This document shows positions 40,231-42,588 of a DNA stretch of 42,588 nt, piece after piece (the first letter of the stretch is position 1; every line of letters begins with the position of its first letter). The notes under the pieces were generated by a model. That model did no database searches, was not told the DNA's origin, and was given only the letters and a program-made list of their open reading frames with translations. This DNA comes from an uncultured Duncaniella sp. Lineage in GTDB: Bacteria; Bacteroidota; Bacteroidia; Bacteroidales; Muribaculaceae. The translations under genes and the position numbers were made by a program. Location of the stretch: assembly GCA_910584825.1 (NCBI GenBank), contig CAJUCI010000022.1:1-42588 (forward strand). Direction: 5' to 3'.

Positions 40231-41151
40231 ATGAAAGTACTCATAGCAACCGAAAAACCGTTTGCCGCAGTTGCGGTCGACGGTATGCGTGAAGTCATCG
40301 AGGGAGCAGGTGCCGAACTGGTGCTCCTCGAGAAGTACTCCGACAAGGCCGACCTCCTCGCAGCCGTGGCCGATGTCGACGCGCTCATCATCCGTTCCGA
40401 CAAGGTCGACGCCGAAGTGCTCGACGCCGCCCGCAACCTCAAGATTGTGGTGCGCGCAGGTGCCGGATATGACAACATCGACCTCGCCGCCGCCACCGCC
40501 CACAACGTGAGCGCGCAGAACACCCCCGGCCAGAACTCCAATGCCGTGGCCGAGCTCGTCTTCGGTCTCGCCGTCATGATGTGCCGCAATATGTATAACG
40601 GCACCTCAGGCTCCGAACTCAAGGACAAGACCCTCGGCATCCAGGCCTTCGGCCAGGTGGGTCGCAACGTGGCCCGCATAGCCCGCGGATTCGGCATGAG
40701 CATCTCGGCTCTCGACCCCTTCTGCCCCGACGCAGTCATGGAAGAGGCCGGCGTGACCCCCGTTCACTCCGTCGAGCAGCTCTATAAGGAGAACAAGGTT
40801 GTGTCCATCCACATCCCCGCCACCCCCGAGACCCGCGGCTCCATCGGCTACGACCTTATCGCATCCATGCCCAAGGGCGGACTTCTCATCAACACCGCCC
40901 GCAAGGAGGTGATTGACGAGGAAGGACTCATCCGCGCCCTCGACGCACGTCCCGACCTCAAGTATGCCGCCGACGTAGCCCCCGAGCGCGCTATGGAGAT
41001 AAAGGAGCGTTTTGGTGACCGCGTATTCTTCACACCTAAAAAGATGGGTGCGCAGACATCCGAGGCCAACATCAACGCCGGCATCGCCGCCGCCCGTCAG
41101 GTGATAGCCTTCCTCACCACAGGCGAGGACCGCTTCCGCGTCAACAAGTAA
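40231..41151 (+). CDS. serA: D-3-phosphoglycerate dehydrogenase (short form, no ACT domain)
   Basis: SerA oxidises 3-phosphoglycerate in the first step of serine synthesis. I chose ATG at 40231 (MKVLIATEKPFAAVAVDG, 306 residues); a longer frame from 40192 adds 13 residues overlapping the end of serC. The 2-hydroxyacid dehydrogenase fold shows VVRAGAGYDNIDLAAA, NTPGQNSNAVAE and the NAD motif LGIQAFGQVGRNVARIA, where Ala replaces the usual middle Gly. I recall a similar motif in other Bacteroidales SerA proteins. There is no C-terminal ACT domain, so serine feedback control by that route is absent. Confidence 0.94.
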   Translation: MKVLIATEKPFAAVAVDGMREVIEGAGAELVLLEKYSDKADLLAAVADVDALIIRSDKVDAEVLDAARNLKIVVRAGAGYDNIDLAAATAHNVSAQNTPGQNSNAVAELVFGLAVMMCRNMYNGTSGSELKDKTLGIQAFGQVGRNVARIARGFGMSISALDPFCPDAVMEEAGVTPVHSVEQLYKENKVVSIHIPATPETRGSIGYDLIASMPKGGLLINTARKEVIDEEGLIRALDARPDLKYAADVAPERAMEIKERFGDRVFFTPKKMGAQTSEANINAGIAAARQVIAFLTTGEDRFRVNK

Positions 41152-41179
41152 CCCGAGCGAATCATCGCTTCCCATAACT

Positions 41180-41214
41180 GCCCCGACGGCAAACCCGTCG
41201 GGGCGGTTTCTTAT
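41180..41214 (+). terminator. Terminator of serC-serA
   Basis: GCCCCGACGG (41180-41189) pairs perfectly with CCGTCGGGGC (41195-41204) around a 5-nt loop, followed by GGTTTCTTAT. Confidence 0.88.
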
Positions 41215-41220
41215 ATTATG

Positions 41221-41263
41221 AAAGCCAAGCTGCGGCATCCTCAGTGCCTTAGCTTGGCTTTTG
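41221..41263. terminator. Second terminator-like hairpin after serA
   Basis: AAAGCCAAGCT (41221-41231) pairs with AGCTTGGCTTT (41251-41261), with an inner GGCA/TGCC stem. Flanking A and T runs would let it work on both strands. Confidence 0.7.
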
Positions 41264-41283
41264 TTAAAAGAGTGCGGCCCGAG

Positions 41284-41317
41284 GTAGGATCGACGGCTTC
41301 AGCCGTCGATATGAAGC
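41284..41317. repeat. Single REP-like palindrome (GACGGCTTCAGCCGTC)
   Basis: GTAGGATCGACGGCTTCAGC continues CGTCGATATGAAGC. It matches one arm of the double palindrome at 14264-14383, with TTC in place of TTT at the centre, changed elsewhere to T-C. No partner arm is nearby. Confidence 0.8.
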
Positions 41318-41598
41318 GACAAGACTAATCTCAATTTTAGTTTAGAATGTATTTGTGCGATTTTCAATAATATAACTACGCGAGGTTGGTGCTAAATACA
41401 TGTTATTTAGTCAATTTGCAGAAAACGAATAGTAACGATTTATAGGTGATTTTCGGTCGTTAACTTTATTTGCCCTGATTTTCTTCTGAAAGAAAAACTG
41501 ACAAGTACATATCTCTTTTGCCCGGCATATATTTATTGGCCTGTTTCAGTATAGATGTATATACCTAAGACTGAGCCAAACTATTTTTTGCAGGGCTG

Positions 41599-41629
41599 TT
41601 GATAATAACAAAAAATACATATATCTTTG
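41599..41629 (+). promoter_or_regulatory. Promoter of the last gene in the window
   Basis: TTG (41599-41601) is followed by 20 bp and TATCTTTG (41622-41629). Transcription should start near 41635, about 10 nt before the ATG at 41645. Confidence 0.72.
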
Positions 41630-41644
41630 CAAAAAACACCAATT

Positions 41645-42316
41645 ATGAAAAAATATTTGCTTATTATCCTTGGACTTATAGTTGCTATCTCTGCTCCTGC
41701 AGAAGATAACGCCAAGGAATATCTCGTTAGGCTCACAAAGGCAGATGGAACAGTTTTTGAGGGTTATAACGACACGTATTTGAGAAATTGGCTAAAGCCC
41801 GCCGTTACATCCATTGCTATTAGCGAGGAGTACAAAGGCCCGACTACAAAATACTCAAGTGAAGAAGTCAAGAGAATAGAATTTGTCGAATCCCTCTTAG
41901 ATTCAATTCCTGTAGTATTTGATGCCGTTAAAGCTCAAACCAAACTTCCCAACCTATTTAGTAAGAATCCAAAGCCGTATAAACAGCCTGTATTCCTACG
42001 CTTGGTTTATGATGGGGAAAATGTAAAAGGCTATGCAATGCCTTATACAGACCATACAATGACACCAAGCAGGACGGTTATTCATTTTACATGGAGATAT
42101 TTTTATCTACCAAAAGATTCTGATATTGCCAAAGCTTATTGGAATGATACGGATGGTGTCATTCCCAATATGAAGAAAGTGATGAAATTCTATTTTAGGG
42201 AATTTCCCATGCTTGTTGAAATGGTCGATAACGGCGAAATAACCCCTGAAATGTTTAGGGAAAATCCCGCAATTGTTCTTCCTATTATGGACAGGACATA
42301 TAGTCCCAAGAAGTAA
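41645..42316 (+). CDS. Secreted protein of unknown function
   Basis: This 223-residue protein starts MKKYLLIILGLIVAISAPAEDNA, a signal peptide likely cut after APA. The mature part begins YLVRLTKADGTVFEGYNDTYLRNWL and continues with SEEVKRIEFVESL, a pattern that looks like short beta strands. No known family motif or catalytic site is seen. I preferred ATG at 41645 to an in-frame TTG at 41627, which lies inside the -7 element. The gene is clearly AT-richer than serA and uses different codons, so it may be acquired. No partner gene is visible downstream. Confidence 0.75.
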   Translation: MKKYLLIILGLIVAISAPAEDNAKEYLVRLTKADGTVFEGYNDTYLRNWLKPAVTSIAISEEYKGPTTKYSSEEVKRIEFVESLLDSIPVVFDAVKAQTKLPNLFSKNPKPYKQPVFLRLVYDGENVKGYAMPYTDHTMTPSRTVIHFTWRYFYLPKDSDIAKAYWNDTDGVIPNMKKVMKFYFREFPMLVEMVDNGEITPEMFRENPAIVLPIMDRTYSPKK

Positions 42317-42469
42317 GTTGCACACGCTCCATAATTACGCGGGATAACCATTCATAAATAAAATTGGTTAGATTCTAACTTTATCGGTTTCCAAAAGTTG
42401 ACCTTTGGAATATTGGGTATATCTCCAAGCATCAAAACCCCGCATCCCTCTGACAATCAATAAATAAAA

Positions 42470-42510
42470 CTTATGTCCCTTTTGTTCCGTATGTCCTTAT
42501 GTCCCCTTCT
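42470..42510. repeat. Long-hairpin repeat, half copy (copy 5)
   Basis: CTTATGTCCCTTTTGTTCCG continues TATGTCCTTATGTCCCCTTCT, matching the right arm of copies 2-4. I find no left arm in the 150 bp upstream, so the hairpin is broken or decayed here. Confidence 0.85.
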
Positions 42511-42542
42511 CTTCCCATCATTCTCCTTCTTATTTTGTTAAA

Positions 42543-42570
42543 TTTGTGTTAAAATAGTGCGAAATATTTG
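42543..42570 (+). promoter_or_regulatory. Possible promoter at the window end
   Basis: TTTG (42543-42546) is followed about 18 bp later by TATTTG (42565-42570), a poor fit to TAnnTTTG. It could serve a gene beyond the window. Confidence 0.3.
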
Positions 42571-42588
42571 GAGGTATCGGGGAAAGTG

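Larger units (their letters stand above)
41152..41644. other. Intergenic region after serA: two terminators, a REP-like arm and a promoter
   Basis: This 493-bp stretch has no gene I can support. It contains the hairpins at 41180-41214 and 41221-41263 and the REP-like palindrome at 41284-41317. An AT-rich stretch follows (about 41330-41600) with no visible structure, and then the promoter at 41599-41629. Confidence 0.75.

Noticed and set aside
39171..40739. 522-codon minus-strand frame opposite serC and serA
   Set aside because: Both sense genes have intact catalytic motifs. The antisense product is low in family-like features and reflects codon bias.

Overview
The window looks like a chromosomal segment from a member of the Bacteroidales, most likely a Muribaculaceae-type gut bacterium. 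The grounds are the block tRNA-Thr / tuf / tRNA-Trp / secE / nusG / rplKAJL / rpoBC, Bacteroidetes-type promoters (TTTG, about 19-20 bp, TAnnTTTG), the absence of Shine-Dalgarno sites, and protein sequences I recognise as closest to Bacteroidales families. Family and order are inferred from protein character; no database was searched.

Layout. (1) 1-13,440 (+): the translation/transcription block, from a truncated tRNA-Thr through EF-Tu, tRNA-Trp, SecE, NusG, L11, L1, L10, L7/L12, RpoB and RpoC to a strong terminator. Two non-coding stretches, nusG-rplK and rplL-rpoB, hold RNA structure that looks regulatory. (2) 13,578-20,837 (-): a Na/Pi symporter-like protein, a DUF389 membrane protein, a glycosyltransferase, an NAD-dependent epimerase, a small membrane protein, AroQ and an O-methyltransferase, converging on rpoC. 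(3) 21,407-28,829 (+): a small HTH protein, a large surface lipoprotein with a collagen-like Gly-X-Y tract, a second lipoprotein, two DUF1573 proteins and the GTPase MeaB. (4) 29,021-36,463 (-): a nucleoside phosphorylase, DprA, an acyl-CoA thioesterase overlapping a long-chain acyl-CoA synthetase, and a cluster of TPR protein, PstS-like lipoprotein and small membrane protein. (5) 36,731-42,316 (+): RarA, an AT-rich outer-membrane beta-barrel protein, SerC and SerA, and an AT-rich secreted protein of unknown function.

The most unusual content is in the spacers. Repeats sort by position relative to genes. A long-hairpin family built from 8-9 nt RGACAYAAG-like units (four full copies and one half copy) lies downstream of stop codons. 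Three low-complexity repeat families (an AATTTTAAATTTTCC type, a CTAATTA/CTAATTG heptamer type and a TCTATACT minisatellite) lie directly upstream of start codons, always in the same orientation relative to the gene. Three of these genes (the O-methyltransferase, aroQ and meaB) begin with TTG, at or near the position where the protein family begins. A C8 tract beside another such repeat places the upstream ATG of a small membrane protein out of frame by one base. I see no CRISPR array, prophage, transposase or rRNA gene.
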